A stretch of 64,000 bases of DNA from a virus. The stretch spans positions 1 to 64,000 of the IMG/VR virus record IMGVR_UViG_3300044638_008494, one strand, 5' to 3'. A program made the translations under genes and the position numbers. The notes beneath the pieces are model-generated. The model was not told the DNA's origin, made no database searches, and saw nothing but the letters and a program-made list of their open reading frames with translations. Below, in pieces: positions 22,868 to 32,073 of this stretch; the first letter of the stretch is position 1, and each line of letters opens with the position of its first letter.

Positions 22868-25188
22868 ATTTGACAAGCACCACCAGCACAGGCTTGGGCT
22901 CCAAGAGTCGCGGCCTCTACATAGGTTTGATCTTTTTCTATTACACTAGACCAATCAACTTCTCGATGTTCTCTTTGTATATCGCACCATGCTTTCCACA
23001 AGGTAACATGTTTTAAGCAATGTGCTGTCCTGCGATCATCGCCATTAAAATATCTTTGAGAAAATTGCTTTGCTCTCCTTAACCAGTCTTTTTTCGCAAA
23101 CCAATTGTCATATTCTGTTTTTTTCCCATAGTATGAAATAATCTTTTCATTATGCTCTTTAAGAGTATATCCATTCTTATGTGGAAATGCTGGCTCAAGC
23201 ATGGTTTCTGAAACTTGCTCGCCAATGCCAAGAAATGCATCGCATGCTTTCCATAGATTACCGTCAAAAGCAGCCAATCCGTCTACAGTCAATCCAGAGG
23301 CAAACACCGAAGCGTTTCCATACTGCTCGACAATCTCTTCTGGAGTTAAAACAGTGCTGAATGGGGCTTGCGGATAGTCAAGATCGCCAGAGGATGGCAA
23401 CAATGATATGCCTGAAAAATATTCTTGATTATTAAAAATAAACTTTTCAACATCTTTCCATTCATTTGGCTGAACAACTACTGTGCATGATACATTATGT
23501 CTAACATATGGTTTTACGCATAGTTCTTGATTTGTGCCGTGCTCTACCCAGTTTCTTTGAGTGGATTTGATTTGATCTAAAAACTGAACTGCTGATGTGG
23601 CATTTTTTAAAATAGCACCCCTTGGAACTTCGCATAAAAACGAAACAACCTCATCCGTTCCGTTAGCTGACCAAACGCTTGTTTCTACAGCAAGTGGATT
23701 TTGTGACTTGTAATGCTGTGCTGGAAATTCATTGCGATTGGCTTGAACTCTACGAATGTATCGTTTTGCATGATGTGGGTGTATGCCAGAAGCGGTTCCA
23801 AGCACGCAACTGGTTGAGCCAGCTGGCTTTACGCATGTTGTTCTAGCAGATTGGTTAATACCGATCATTGCCGCGATTTTTTTATTTGTTTTTTTAATTT
23901 CTTCTGCGCCCCTTCTTTGAATTTTAGAATCAAGAAGAATTTCAGGATTATCCATAAATCCAGTTATCGAGCATCCAAGAAGAGCCTCTCTTTCAACTAT
24001 TTTTTTGGTAGTATCTGTTAAATAATTAAAGCGAGTATATCCTGCCTGCATTGTTCCCAAAATAGCAGATGCGCGACACGCTTCATAAAACTCATCTTCG
24101 CTTGTACAGAATTTTCCATTAATCTCTGTTAGATTGCAGACTTGTATACCGCTCTTGCCATTAAAGTTTGGAATCATTCCAATTTCAGCGCATGGATTAT
24201 ATACAACGTCTGTTCCGTGTAGCCAAATAAACCCAGGCTCACCAAATTGCCTAGTTGACTCCATAAGGCTATGGAACTCTTCTGAGGTTGTTTTGCCTTT
24301 AATCAGTACGGCAGAATTATTAGACCTTGCTCTTTGAGGATTTTCTATAAACCAATTGCCAGTTTTGGCAGCAGCCATTTCTCCATCATTTAGCGAAAAT
24401 TGGCAGATAGTAGCAGATCTACGAACGCCACCAGATAAAACTGCATCGCTAGCATGCATAATAATATCATATGCATCTATTGGGCGCAACTTTCCAGCAA
24501 ATTCATCTGTTTTGAATTCTACACTATTGATTCGCTTCTCAATCAGCGCCCTAATTTTTTCTATTGCTTTTTCAAGGCCTTTGTGCCCAGGCGCTTTAAA
24601 TTGACCAGCTATCAAGGCACCTTCTGGGCGAACAAGGCTGTAATCGAAATTTACTTTGTGCCCAGACATTTCTGGGAATTCGCTGTCTTTTTCTGCAAAA
24701 TAGCTATTAACAATAACTCCAATTGCATCAGCCCATCCATCAATAGAATCGTCAACTTTCCATTTTCTCCAAGCCGTTCCGTCAACTTGACGAAGTTTGG
24801 GAAGTTTATTTATATGTTCGCTTTGAACTGAAAATCCAAGCCCAACACCACAAAGAAGAACATACATTGACTCTTGAAAAGATCTTGGTCTGTCAATATA
24901 AGTAGAAGAGCAGTTGTAAATTTTAAATTCTTCTTTTTCAATCCATTTTCCACCAAATTGCAAAGCTCTTTGTGAGCCAAGAACTCTCTTTTTTCTTACC
25001 ATTCTTTTTGCGAATTCAAACTCTTCTTTAAATTCTGGATTTGATTCCAGTATATGCGCATATTTTCTAGCATGCATTCCAAAAACACGCTCTACAATTT
25101 CTGGCCAAGTTTCTCTCCTTTGCTTCTCTGGCAGATAGTGTGAATATTTTGCGTACAGTGTGTATTCTGAAAGTGCTTTTAGACTCAT
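22864..25188 (-). CDS. nrdJ: Class II (adenosylcobalamin-dependent) ribonucleotide reductase
   Basis: The 774-residue protein resembles the monomeric Lactobacillus-type ribonucleoside triphosphate reductase. YAKYSHYLPEKQRRETW matches its N-terminus. MYVLLCGVGLGFSVQ holds the first active-site cysteine region. VYNPCAEIG carries the radical Cys and Glu. The C-terminus ACAGGACQI has the redox-shuttle cysteine pair. Reduction of NTPs uses coenzyme B12 and needs no oxygen or second subunit. It starts an operon with dCMP deaminase and dUTPase downstream. B12 must come from the host, as no synthesis gene is seen. Identification is firm. Confidence 0.95.
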   Translation of the reverse strand: MSLKALSEYTLYAKYSHYLPEKQRRETWPEIVERVFGMHARKYAHILESNPEFKEEFEFAKRMVRKKRVLGSQRALQFGGKWIEKEEFKIYNCSSTYIDRPRSFQESMYVLLCGVGLGFSVQSEHINKLPKLRQVDGTAWRKWKVDDSIDGWADAIGVIVNSYFAEKDSEFPEMSGHKVNFDYSLVRPEGALIAGQFKAPGHKGLEKAIEKIRALIEKRINSVEFKTDEFAGKLRPIDAYDIIMHASDAVLSGGVRRSATICQFSLNDGEMAAAKTGNWFIENPQRARSNNSAVLIKGKTTSEEFHSLMESTRQFGEPGFIWLHGTDVVYNPCAEIGMIPNFNGKSGIQVCNLTEINGKFCTSEDEFYEACRASAILGTMQAGYTRFNYLTDTTKKIVEREALLGCSITGFMDNPEILLDSKIQRRGAEEIKKTNKKIAAMIGINQSARTTCVKPAGSTSCVLGTASGIHPHHAKRYIRRVQANRNEFPAQHYKSQNPLAVETSVWSANGTDEVVSFLCEVPRGAILKNATSAVQFLDQIKSTQRNWVEHGTNQELCVKPYVRHNVSCTVVVQPNEWKDVEKFIFNNQEYFSGISLLPSSGDLDYPQAPFSTVLTPEEIVEQYGNASVFASGLTVDGLAAFDGNLWKACDAFLGIGEQVSETMLEPAFPHKNGYTLKEHNEKIISYYGKKTEYDNWFAKKDWLRRAKQFSQRYFNGDDRRTAHCLKHVTLWKAWCDIQREHREVDWSSVIEKDQTYVEAATLGAQACAGGACQI

Positions 25189-25322
25189 GGTATTAAAAAT
25201 GATTTAAAATTTTTGACGCGCTTGCGTCAGTTTTTTATATTACGCCAATTTGATGGAAATGAAAATTTTTTTTACGTGATGGCGTAAAAAAAATGAAAAC
25301 AAAAAAGTACAGTGTATGAAAT
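25189..25322. promoter_or_regulatory. Inverted repeats upstream of the ribonucleotide reductase gene
   Basis: This gap holds two inverted repeats. TGACGC/GCGTCA (25214-25229, loop GCTT) is followed on the plus strand by GTTTTTT. TTACGCCA (25240-25247) pairs with TGGCGTAA (25280-25287). Read towards the reductase gene the first hairpin has no clean U-run, so it is not an obvious terminator in that direction. The repeats may be operators or a leader structure controlling the nucleotide operon, or a barrier to antisense transcription. No cobalamin riboswitch core is visible. Confidence 0.4.
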
Positions 25323-26141
25323 TTAAAATTTCAGTATAGAATTTTCTATTTCATTAATGTCGATATTTTCGACAAGATTTTTTTCTAAATAAATTGCATT
25401 TGGGTTTATTGGTTGCCAATTTTTAGAAGTTTGTGCCTGTGGATAATATGTGTAGGAATAAAGCCCAAGAACGGGGAATGAGTATCCTGACGCTATCCAA
25501 GCAATTGCAGAATCAACAGTTATCAAAAAATCACAAGACAAAACAAACTTAATAGTATCAAAAAATGTGCCAATGAACCTTTTCTCACATATTTGTGGCT
25601 GGTCTGGCAGTCCAATTTGAACTGGCGTATAGCCCATCTTTATAATCAGTTGGCATATTTGCTTGGATTTTTCCAAAGATGGCATTTTATCGCTACCTCT
25701 TGTTTCTGCGAACAGGTTAACGGCAACATATTTATTATTTTTTTCTGTAGCAAAATATTTATTTAAAGATATTTGTAAATTTTCAGGAGCTTTTAGTCCA
25801 TGAACATAGCATACTTCTTCTGTTTGGTGCCGTTTTAAATACCAATCTGGTTCTGGATGGTGCGGCATTGCATGAAATACATAGTCAAATCTTTCTCTTT
25901 CAATGAATGCCACATCTTCATTCGATGGCCATCCATCATATTTATCCCAAATATGTATTTTTTGTACAAGAGGGTTTTCGTAAAAAATTTCTTTTATGCT
26001 TTCATATTTTTTATTTATGCCGAAATAAAGTTCGGAATCTGGAAAATATGTTTTGAAGCTTTTAGCAGCAACAAGGTTCATGCAAAGATCGCCATATTGA
26101 CCCTGATTAAATCCTATAGCTTTAACTGTTTTATCAGTCAT
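25323..26141 (-). CDS. Glycosyltransferase family 9-like (heptosyltransferase fold)
   Basis: The GT-B protein (272 aa) begins with a GT9-type segment (GFNQGQYGDLCMNLVAAKSFKTYFPD), in which the residues QYGD stand where heptosyltransferases have GDxxL. The nucleotide-sugar part includes YVAVNLFAETRGSDKMP and FLITVDSAIAWIASGYSFPVLGLY, the typical D(S/T)-x-x-x-H/W-x-A region. It likely transfers a heptose or other sugar from a nucleotide donor. The predicted substrate cannot be told. It overlaps the next upstream gene by 4 bases, and it is the last gene before the reductase operon. Confidence 0.75.
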   Translation of the reverse strand: MTDKTVKAIGFNQGQYGDLCMNLVAAKSFKTYFPDSELYFGINKKYESIKEIFYENPLVQKIHIWDKYDGWPSNEDVAFIERERFDYVFHAMPHHPEPDWYLKRHQTEEVCYVHGLKAPENLQISLNKYFATEKNNKYVAVNLFAETRGSDKMPSLEKSKQICQLIIKMGYTPVQIGLPDQPQICEKRFIGTFFDTIKFVLSCDFLITVDSAIAWIASGYSFPVLGLYSYTYYPQAQTSKNWQPINPNAIYLEKNLVENIDINEIENSILKF

Positions 26142-26809
26142 AGGTTATAATAATTTTTGAAATATTCTATTTTTTCTTCGCGTAATGTTTTACCAGCATG
26201 GCCAATTAAATCATAAGTGTTTGTTGTGCCATGAAACATTTCATTGATATTGTTATAAACATATGCGTTTCCAGTATTGTTGTACTTTATATTATCCCAC
26301 ATTTTACTCTCCATATGATTGGTAGGATTTTGAGGTAGCATATTTTTTACAAATACTGTATTGCCAAACCAAATATTTGTTCTGCATCCATCTAATGGAT
26401 GATCTGGTCCAGCATCATCTTGAGCAATAGCCATAAAAATAAAATCTTGCGGATTTACTCTTGTTGGCCATTCTAAATATGCTTTGATATTATCTTCATT
26501 CATTATGAAATCATAACCTATTCTATAGTGAAATAGGTGGCTATATTTTAATAATATATCAAGACCGTTATTTAATAAATGCAATTCTCCGTTACCATGA
26601 TAAGATTCATATCTATGGTTGTTATCTATGATTGTAAAATTAGTTTTTTTCTGTATAAATTCCGGAACATAATGGCTGTCTGATAGAACTATAAAGCTGT
26701 TTTTGAAATAATGCCTTATACTGTCAATAAGCTTGTCTAAAATTTGTATTTTAAGCTCGCTATTTGGCTCTTCTAAATTTGAAGTAATTAAAAATGATTC
26801 GCAATTCAT
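26138..26809 (-). CDS. Probable glycosyltransferase-like protein, unassigned
   Basis: The 223-residue protein has an alpha/beta start (ESFLITSNLEEPNSELK...) and FIVLSDSHYVPEFI. The segment LFHYRIGYDFIM and later FIFMAIAQDDAG place acidic residues after beta strands, as in GT-A enzymes, but no clear DxD motif or family match is seen. The ending YDLIGHAGKTLREEKIEYFKNYY is polar and helical. Both neighbours overlap by 4 bases and are a GT9-like enzyme and a methyltransferase, so participation in glycan building is inferred from context. Confidence 0.45.
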   Translation of the reverse strand: MNCESFLITSNLEEPNSELKIQILDKLIDSIRHYFKNSFIVLSDSHYVPEFIQKKTNFTIIDNNHRYESYHGNGELHLLNNGLDILLKYSHLFHYRIGYDFIMNEDNIKAYLEWPTRVNPQDFIFMAIAQDDAGPDHPLDGCRTNIWFGNTVFVKNMLPQNPTNHMESKMWDNIKYNNTGNAYVYNNINEMFHGTTNTYDLIGHAGKTLREEKIEYFKNYYNL

Positions 26810-27453
26810 AAGTTTATTGATATATGTGGGGGAATATTCCTAAATTTATCGTCATTTTTTCTCCATAGCATGTTAGAATGTTCCCACCCTAAACTTTTTA
26901 ATGTAAAAACATTCTGCATAAAAGCTTTATTATGCTCTCGATGATCAATGATTTGCATAGCACATTGGCTTAAAAATAATTTAAAATTATCAACAGGATA
27001 TAGTAATGAGGGGTAAATTGTATTATGTGTTATACTTTCATGTGGAATTGATAAGTAAAAAATTGAATCTTTATGCATTAATTTTTTAATTTCTAATAAA
27101 CAATGATAAGGATTGCTTAAATGTTCAAAAGTTTCAAAAGAAAAAATATAGTCAAACTTTTTGTTATCGAGTGTTGCTGCAAAAAAATCATATTGCAAAT
27201 CCGCTATATGATATTCAAAATTGTTATCTAGTTTAGCACCGTCTATACCTACTAAAGTATTATTATTGTTTTTTTCTAGTCTTTGGAAGATCGGGCCATA
27301 TCCACACCCAACATCTAAAATAGATGAATTTTTAATTTCATTTAATCTTAAATCTTCAACTAAAAAATCAAAACGTGGTTTATGTGACCTTTCATAATCA
27401 TCAAAGCCTTGCCCTATATTTTTATTATAAAATTCTGTAATAATATTTTCCAT
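26806..27453 (-). CDS. SAM-dependent methyltransferase
   Basis: The class I methyltransferase motif I is ILDVGCGYGPIFQRL, followed by an acidic strand end (GIDGA), motif IV FDYIFSFETFEHL, and IFYLSIPHES. At 215 residues it is a single-domain enzyme of the Methyltransf_11/23 kind. Target is probably a sugar or a small precursor in the glycan cluster. It lies 8 bases after the gene at 27462-28190 and overlaps the next by 4. Confidence 0.8.
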   Translation of the reverse strand: MENIITEFYNKNIGQGFDDYERSHKPRFDFLVEDLRLNEIKNSSILDVGCGYGPIFQRLEKNNNNTLVGIDGAKLDNNFEYHIADLQYDFFAATLDNKKFDYIFSFETFEHLSNPYHCLLEIKKLMHKDSIFYLSIPHESITHNTIYPSLLYPVDNFKLFLSQCAMQIIDHREHNKAFMQNVFTLKSLGWEHSNMLWRKNDDKFRNIPPHISINL

Positions 27454-27461
27454 ATATTAAA

Positions 27462-28190
27462 TTAGCGTATGCATTCTATATCAAATAATTTATATGATTT
27501 ATCTATATGTTCTTGATCGTGAATAGAATTTCCATAAAATTTAAACCATTCATATTTAAATCCTTCTTTTTCTAGCTTGTGCCACCATAGCCTTTCGGAC
27601 CCTGGCTGGTAATAATTTAATTTATCCATTTCAAAATAGCAATCTGCTGTAATATCCATCCACTTTGGGCTTGTATAAAAAAAATAATCTGCCGGAACAG
27701 CGTTCCTGCTTGATGGCTGCGCTGGGCCTTTAAAATGATGAATCCATATAGAGTCTTCTGTTACCATTTCTGCATATTCCATTTTAAATTCTGAGCCAAG
27801 AACAGGGGAATATCTATCAGATGGTGACGGATTAACAAGTCTAATATCTGGCCTATGACATATTATAATATCATAATTTATATTATTTTTTTCTTGATAT
27901 TTTTTCCGTAATTCATTACATTTATATCTAGATGTAAAGTGAGGTATCATGGTTTGCATTGGCTGGTAATTATAATGCAAATCTTCTATCTCATATTCTT
28001 TGGGCTGGTAAAGATCGATATACTCTTCACAGCTTCCATCAGTAATAACATCAGGACGCTCATTGCCGTGAAGCCTCCAAGTATGAATGAATATATCTGG
28101 ATTTAATGTATCTAAAATATTTTTTTTGAAAGCATCATAGCATCTTTTGAAAGATCTTGGGTTTGCCGCCATTTGAACTGCTATTTTCAT
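27462..28190 (-). CDS. Putative glycosyltransferase-like protein (surface glycan family)
   Basis: MKIAVQMAANPRSFKRCYDAF, then PDIFIHTWRLHG and YDIIICHRPDIRL, form the pattern of a family found in phage and bacterial glycan clusters. It has a GT-A-like order of strands and an RPDIR motif in place of DxD. ADYFFYTSPKWMD and GSERLWWHKLEKEGF complete the usual length (242 aa). Activity is not established for the family as far as I can say; a sugar or phosphosugar transferase is the likely role. Confidence 0.55.
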   Translation of the reverse strand: MKIAVQMAANPRSFKRCYDAFKKNILDTLNPDIFIHTWRLHGNERPDVITDGSCEEYIDLYQPKEYEIEDLHYNYQPMQTMIPHFTSRYKCNELRKKYQEKNNINYDIIICHRPDIRLVNPSPSDRYSPVLGSEFKMEYAEMVTEDSIWIHHFKGPAQPSSRNAVPADYFFYTSPKWMDITADCYFEMDKLNYYQPGSERLWWHKLEKEGFKYEWFKFYGNSIHDQEHIDKSYKLFDIECIR

Positions 28191-28858
28191 ATATCTTTAT
28201 ACCTTAATTCTTGAGGTATCTTAGCGTGCTCAATATAAAAAAAACTTTCATGTAAGAAAAGTCCTTGCATAAAATTATTATAATTTGATGGATGCGGTAT
28301 ATTTAGATTGATTTGGCACCAATTTTTTTCTTGTAAAAATGGTATTGATAGTTTTGTTTTTTGCCCTAAATCATCAAGCAATATAATTGTTTTATTATGA
28401 ATCTTATCGAATGCGGCCTCTATTTCTTTAAGCTGATGCTCTGCTGATCCAGAAACATGGCTATCTACAGAATCTAAATATAAAAAATCAATTCTTTCTT
28501 TAAAGTTTTTTAAAAAATTAATAGAATCATCAATCACATATTCAACATATTCATTATATTCCTCTGTAGCAATTTTGCAATTTTCTATATTTTGACTGTC
28601 TATATCGCATGTCCATACGCGCCCGCTTCCGACAGAATTGCAAAAATTAGAAAATAAAACAGTTGAGCAGCCATCAGCGGCCCTATCTTCAATATTTGGA
28701 TGGGTTTTATGATTCTTTCTGCACGTACCAGTTTCAACAAAATTAATAGGTCTGCCTTGATTAATTAAATATACAGCCATTTTCATGGTTGCTAAACGCG
28801 ATCCTAATGATCGATCGCCATTTTCGTATCTCTTAAAAAACTGTTCTAAGTTGATCAT
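28187..28858 (-). CDS. SAM-dependent methyltransferase, Methyltransf_24 type
   Basis: The first SAM motif is FVETGTCRK, followed by DGCSTVLFSNFCNSVGSGRVWTCDI, which provides the acidic ribose-binding residue. DFLYLDSVDSH and TIILLDDLG are the later strands, matching the Methyltransf_24 family of sugar or small-molecule methyltransferases. At 223 residues it is complete. A second, separate gene of the same broad kind lies immediately upstream (28855-29442), with a 4-base overlap. Confidence 0.75.
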   Translation of the reverse strand: MINLEQFFKRYENGDRSLGSRLATMKMAVYLINQGRPINFVETGTCRKNHKTHPNIEDRAADGCSTVLFSNFCNSVGSGRVWTCDIDSQNIENCKIATEEYNEYVEYVIDDSINFLKNFKERIDFLYLDSVDSHVSGSAEHQLKEIEAAFDKIHNKTIILLDDLGQKTKLSIPFLQEKNWCQINLNIPHPSNYNNFMQGLFLHESFFYIEHAKIPQELRYKDI

Positions 28859-29442
28859 TTTTTAATAATAAATTGCCATCCTCTATGACAGTTTTCATCA
28901 GGTCTCGATGATGATGAAAAAGTATGATTGTAATATCCTCTTTCATCGGCTATTTCTTTATACCTTAGCAAGTTTTTAAATTCACAAACATCATGAAAGA
29001 ACATAAATGAATTAGGCTTCATAATATCGAAAACTTTCTCTGCCCATAAATGTGCCCTACCATGATCTGCGTCTGAAACTAAGAAATCATATGTTTCATT
29101 TTGAGAATTCATAACAAAATCTTTTTCATCTATAGGAGCTATGATATTAGCGCCATTAGATTCTAAGTATTCTAATTTCTCTTTTGGCAGATTGCCACCT
29201 AAATCATGCAGATTATCTATGCAGGTTAATTGACCTACTCCATTATATTTAATTCCTGCGCATAATATTTCTGAAGCAAATGCTGGACCAATTCCAAGCT
29301 CTAAAACATTTTTAGGCTTTATCGATGTTATTGCGCCCAATAAAAATATTCCATGGCATAAATCTACTGAAGCTGTGTGTATGTGGCCTCTACTTTTTAG
29401 TACGCCCTCTATTGATGTTAAAATGTTATCTATATTATTCAT
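28855..29442 (-). CDS. SAM-dependent methyltransferase, second Methyltransf_24-like gene
   Basis: VLELGIGPAFASEIL is motif I, LTCIDNLHDLGG supplies the acidic residue after strand 2, YDFLVSDADHGR is motif IV, and FMFFHDVCEF is motif V. HD pairs after strands 4 and 5 are common in metal-dependent O-methyltransferases. Size is 195 residues. It differs enough in sequence from the neighbour at 28187 that recent duplication is not evident. Likely role: methylation of a glycan sugar. Confidence 0.72.
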   Translation of the reverse strand: MNNIDNILTSIEGVLKSRGHIHTASVDLCHGIFLLGAITSIKPKNVLELGIGPAFASEILCAGIKYNGVGQLTCIDNLHDLGGNLPKEKLEYLESNGANIIAPIDEKDFVMNSQNETYDFLVSDADHGRAHLWAEKVFDIMKPNSFMFFHDVCEFKNLLRYKEIADERGYYNHTFSSSSRPDENCHRGWQFIIKK

Positions 29443-29447
29443 TTGAG

Positions 29448-30116
29448 TTATTTTAATACTAATTCTTTGTATTTTCTAAAATGTTCTAATCTTTTATGAA
29501 ATAAATCTGGACCAAAGCCAGGTATATGAATTATAAAATCTCCAGACTCCCAGTCTCCATTTACTCCGAGCCAATCATTTAAACCATTTGGGTGACCATA
29601 TACACCACTATATGGGTATGCGTTCATTAGTTTTTGAGGTATAACTTTAATTGTTTTTTTAAACTGTTCGTCTTTATATGTCGCAAATATTGCGGTTTGC
29701 TCTTCGCCAAATAAAAACTTGTTTTGGGGAGCAAGCTCATACATTTTAGATTTTAAATGTTTAATATACTCTTTTCCTTCTTTTGAATTTCTTACCAAGA
29801 ATACGCCAGCATTTACATCGCCACCATAATCAGCGCAGATAATAAAATGATAATTTTCATCTATTACTTCTTCTATTTTTTTGTTAAAATTAGTAAATAA
29901 GGTGTCATTATCAGCCCACAATATCCAATCATACTGTTCGGACTCTAACAGGCTATCAATAAAAATAATTTTATCAAATCCTAAATAATCCCAGCTTTGG
30001 TGCTGTAAAATACCAAAATAATTATGTTTTCTGCAATATTCTAATTTATTGGGCCAAGTTATATTTGTAAGTTCGTCCATATTCGGAGTTGCTATACTGG
30101 CTACTGCAATTTTCAT
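29448..30116 (-). CDS. Glycosyltransferase family 34-like (GMA12/MNN10) protein
   Basis: The N-terminal KIAVASIATPNM, then WILWADNDTLFTN with the DxD-type metal motif (ADND), GDVNAGVFLVRNS, and GDFIIHIPGFGPD with a late histidine, follow the order of the GT34 galactosyl/mannosyl transferases. At 222 residues it is a single catalytic domain without a membrane anchor. It probably transfers galactose, mannose or xylose from a nucleotide donor onto the same glycan that the neighbouring enzymes build. Confidence 0.75.
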   Translation of the reverse strand: MKIAVASIATPNMDELTNITWPNKLEYCRKHNYFGILQHQSWDYLGFDKIIFIDSLLESEQYDWILWADNDTLFTNFNKKIEEVIDENYHFIICADYGGDVNAGVFLVRNSKEGKEYIKHLKSKMYELAPQNKFLFGEEQTAIFATYKDEQFKKTIKVIPQKLMNAYPYSGVYGHPNGLNDWLGVNGDWESGDFIIHIPGFGPDLFHKRLEHFRKYKELVLK

Positions 30117-30119
30117 AAT

Positions 30120-30770
30120 TTAGTTCGGTATAAGTAAAAATCCTTGATGTGTTTTTTCTGGGGGATTATAGTCAGAATTTAAATCGTTAAAAATATTTTT
30201 AGCGGGGTCTAGAATTGAATAATTAAATTTTTTAAGATTATTGAAATCAAACCCACCTTCCTCAGGCCATTTCCAATGAGGATTGTCTGGGTAGTTTTGT
30301 ATTGAGTTTCCTCGTGGAGCAGCATGTATCTCTACATAAATAATAGGCCTGACGCTATTAAATAAAAATTCAAATGTTTTAAGAACTATACTTTCCATGC
30401 CTTCGACATCTAGCTTGACAAAGTTTGGTAGTGGAATATTATTTTCTTTTATAAAATTTTCTAAATTTACATATTTTATATATTGTACTGTATCTAGGGT
30501 AACTCCATCCTCTTTATAATCTGTTTTGCAATCTTTAAATCTAGTAAAGCATTCATATGAAGACTCGTGAAGCGCCACATCGTAACATTTAATTCCAAGA
30601 TGTTCGCAATTTGATTTTAATATTGGAAAATTGTTTGGAGATGGCTCGAATGCATAAACTTCTGCCCCTGAACTTTTCATTTGAACTGAAATTTCTCCGA
30701 TATGAGCCCCTATATCATAGCAGATAGAGTTTGGAGATATGTATTCTTTGTATAGATTGAATTCGCTCAT
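30120..30770 (-). CDS. FkbM-family methyltransferase
   Basis: CYDIGAHIGEISVQM is the SAM-binding loop. EVYAFEPSPNNFPILKSNC is the classic FkbM second motif. NFVKLDVEGMESIVLKTFEFL is the family's signature Asp-Val-Glu-Gly segment. The 216 residues match the family's usual length. Members O-methylate sugars on glycans and antibiotics. It lies 3 bases after the gene at 30767-31702 on the same transcript as the other glycan genes. Confidence 0.87.
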   Translation of the reverse strand: MSEFNLYKEYISPNSICYDIGAHIGEISVQMKSSGAEVYAFEPSPNNFPILKSNCEHLGIKCYDVALHESSYECFTRFKDCKTDYKEDGVTLDTVQYIKYVNLENFIKENNIPLPNFVKLDVEGMESIVLKTFEFLFNSVRPIIYVEIHAAPRGNSIQNYPDNPHWKWPEEGGFDFNNLKKFNYSILDPAKNIFNDLNSDYNPPEKTHQGFLLIPN

Positions 30771-31702
30771 GATGTTTTTTCTGTATTAATGCTATAATTT
30801 CTTTTTACCGCCTGCAATTCAAAATCTTTCAAGTATGGAGCAAGTATATAGCCCTTATCTTTTTTTAATATATTATTGGCTATCGTATTAATTCCCGAAG
30901 CGTCCCAATTTAATGGGAAGCATGTTTCGGAGAACATTAACCATCTTATTTGATGGCTTGGAATAGATGTAAATGGCTGTTGAGAATGTTTTGAGAATGT
31001 AAGTGTAGGTATTCCGTAACCGTATGCTATATATCGAAACCCACTGTCTGTAGCTATCATCATCGTGGCATTAGAAATTAACGAACATACATCTTCTATA
31101 GGGCCATTAAAAATTTCAACATTAGGAAGATTTTTGACATCTTCATAAAATTTATTAGTATCGCTTGTAGAAATAATAACGCATTTATTACTTTCTGACA
31201 ATAAGGATATTAATTTTGTAATATACCAGTCTTCAAGCCTATGACCAGCTGATGTGGATGATACAAGATGTAAAACAATATAATTCCCCCTATCATTGTT
31301 AACTTTAAGTTCTGGTTTTGGAAAAAATTTAAAGTACCTTAACCAATCAAAATCATACCCTGTCCACTTTAAAGAGTCTATGTGGAGATCATAAAATTTA
31401 TCATATGATTCCATTTCAGACCTAATTTCGTCAGGGACATTTTCTAATGCACCATAATAATTATCTGTTCCAAACTGACAGTCAACCCAAAATTCTTTGT
31501 ATTTTTTATTTGGTATAATTTTGATTTCTTTATAAAACGATGGATATAAACATTCTATAACTTCTTTTTGGAATGTTTTTCCTTCACTATCAATATATGC
31601 TGTTATAGAAGAGTCTGGGTATTTTTCTTTAATAGCCGTAGCAAATCTGTGTCCAAGCAAGCAGTCTCCGGCGCCGCCTTCTAGCCTAACAGATATATTC
31701 AT
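30767..31702 (-). CDS. Glycosyltransferase family 9-like protein
   Basis: SVRLEGGAGDCLLGHRFATAIKEKYPD is the GT9 N-terminal loop (GD-x-L), and YIVLHLVSSTSAGHRLEDW starts the second Rossmann half. ATMMIATDSGFRYIAYGYGIPTLTF is the donor site with TDSG, as in ADP-heptose transferases. At 311 residues it is full length. It is more typical than the GT9-like gene at 25323. Probably a heptosyl- or related hexosyltransferase acting in the cell cytoplasm. Confidence 0.78.
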   Translation of the reverse strand: MNISVRLEGGAGDCLLGHRFATAIKEKYPDSSITAYIDSEGKTFQKEVIECLYPSFYKEIKIIPNKKYKEFWVDCQFGTDNYYGALENVPDEIRSEMESYDKFYDLHIDSLKWTGYDFDWLRYFKFFPKPELKVNNDRGNYIVLHLVSSTSAGHRLEDWYITKLISLLSESNKCVIISTSDTNKFYEDVKNLPNVEIFNGPIEDVCSLISNATMMIATDSGFRYIAYGYGIPTLTFSKHSQQPFTSIPSHQIRWLMFSETCFPLNWDASGINTIANNILKKDKGYILAPYLKDFELQAVKRNYSINTEKTS

Positions 31703-32073
31703 TTTTGACTATTTCCTTTTTCTATTCTATAGCTGTCACAATCATCATGATGGGTGGATATTTCAACTATAGCGCTATCTTCAATGGCTTCTATTTTATG
31801 TGGGTTGTATTGCGGTATATCTACAACATCTCCAGCACGCAAATATTCACATTTGGCTTCTGCATTGGTCAAATCAAAATAATCTAATCTTAGGTGACCT
31901 TTTAAAACATAAAAAGTTTCTTCTTTGTTGACATGATAATGCATTGAAAATTTGGCACCAGCATTAAATTCTAAAATTTTACCACAATATTTATCATTAT
32001 TGACAATCCATAATTCTTGCCCCCATCCTTTTTGAACAACCCTATCTAACGGTCTTATTTTTATTTGTTTCAT
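31699..32073 (-). CDS. Cupin-domain protein, mannose-6-phosphate isomerase-like
   Basis: The single cupin has KFSMHYHVNKEETFYVLKG (HxH and E ligands) and GDVVDIPQYNPHKIEA (P-x-x-x-x-H ligand), so a metal site is likely. Similar 120-residue cupins form the C-terminal part of type II mannose-6-phosphate isomerase/GDP-mannose pyrophosphorylase. The N-terminal RVVQKGWGQELWIVNND is the typical VxKPWGxE-like segment of that group. It could supply mannose or isomerise a sugar for the GMD branch. The gene overlaps neighbours by 4 bases. Confidence 0.75.
   Translation of the reverse strand: MKQIKIRPLDRVVQKGWGQELWIVNNDKYCGKILEFNAGAKFSMHYHVNKEETFYVLKGHLRLDYFDLTNAEAKCEYLRAGDVVDIPQYNPHKIEAIEDSAIVEISTHHDDCDSYRIEKGNSQK

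Noticed and set aside
25189-25322. Cobalamin riboswitch in the leader of the B12-dependent reductase
   Set aside because: The leader is about 130 bases and lacks the conserved B12-box sequence and multi-stem fold.
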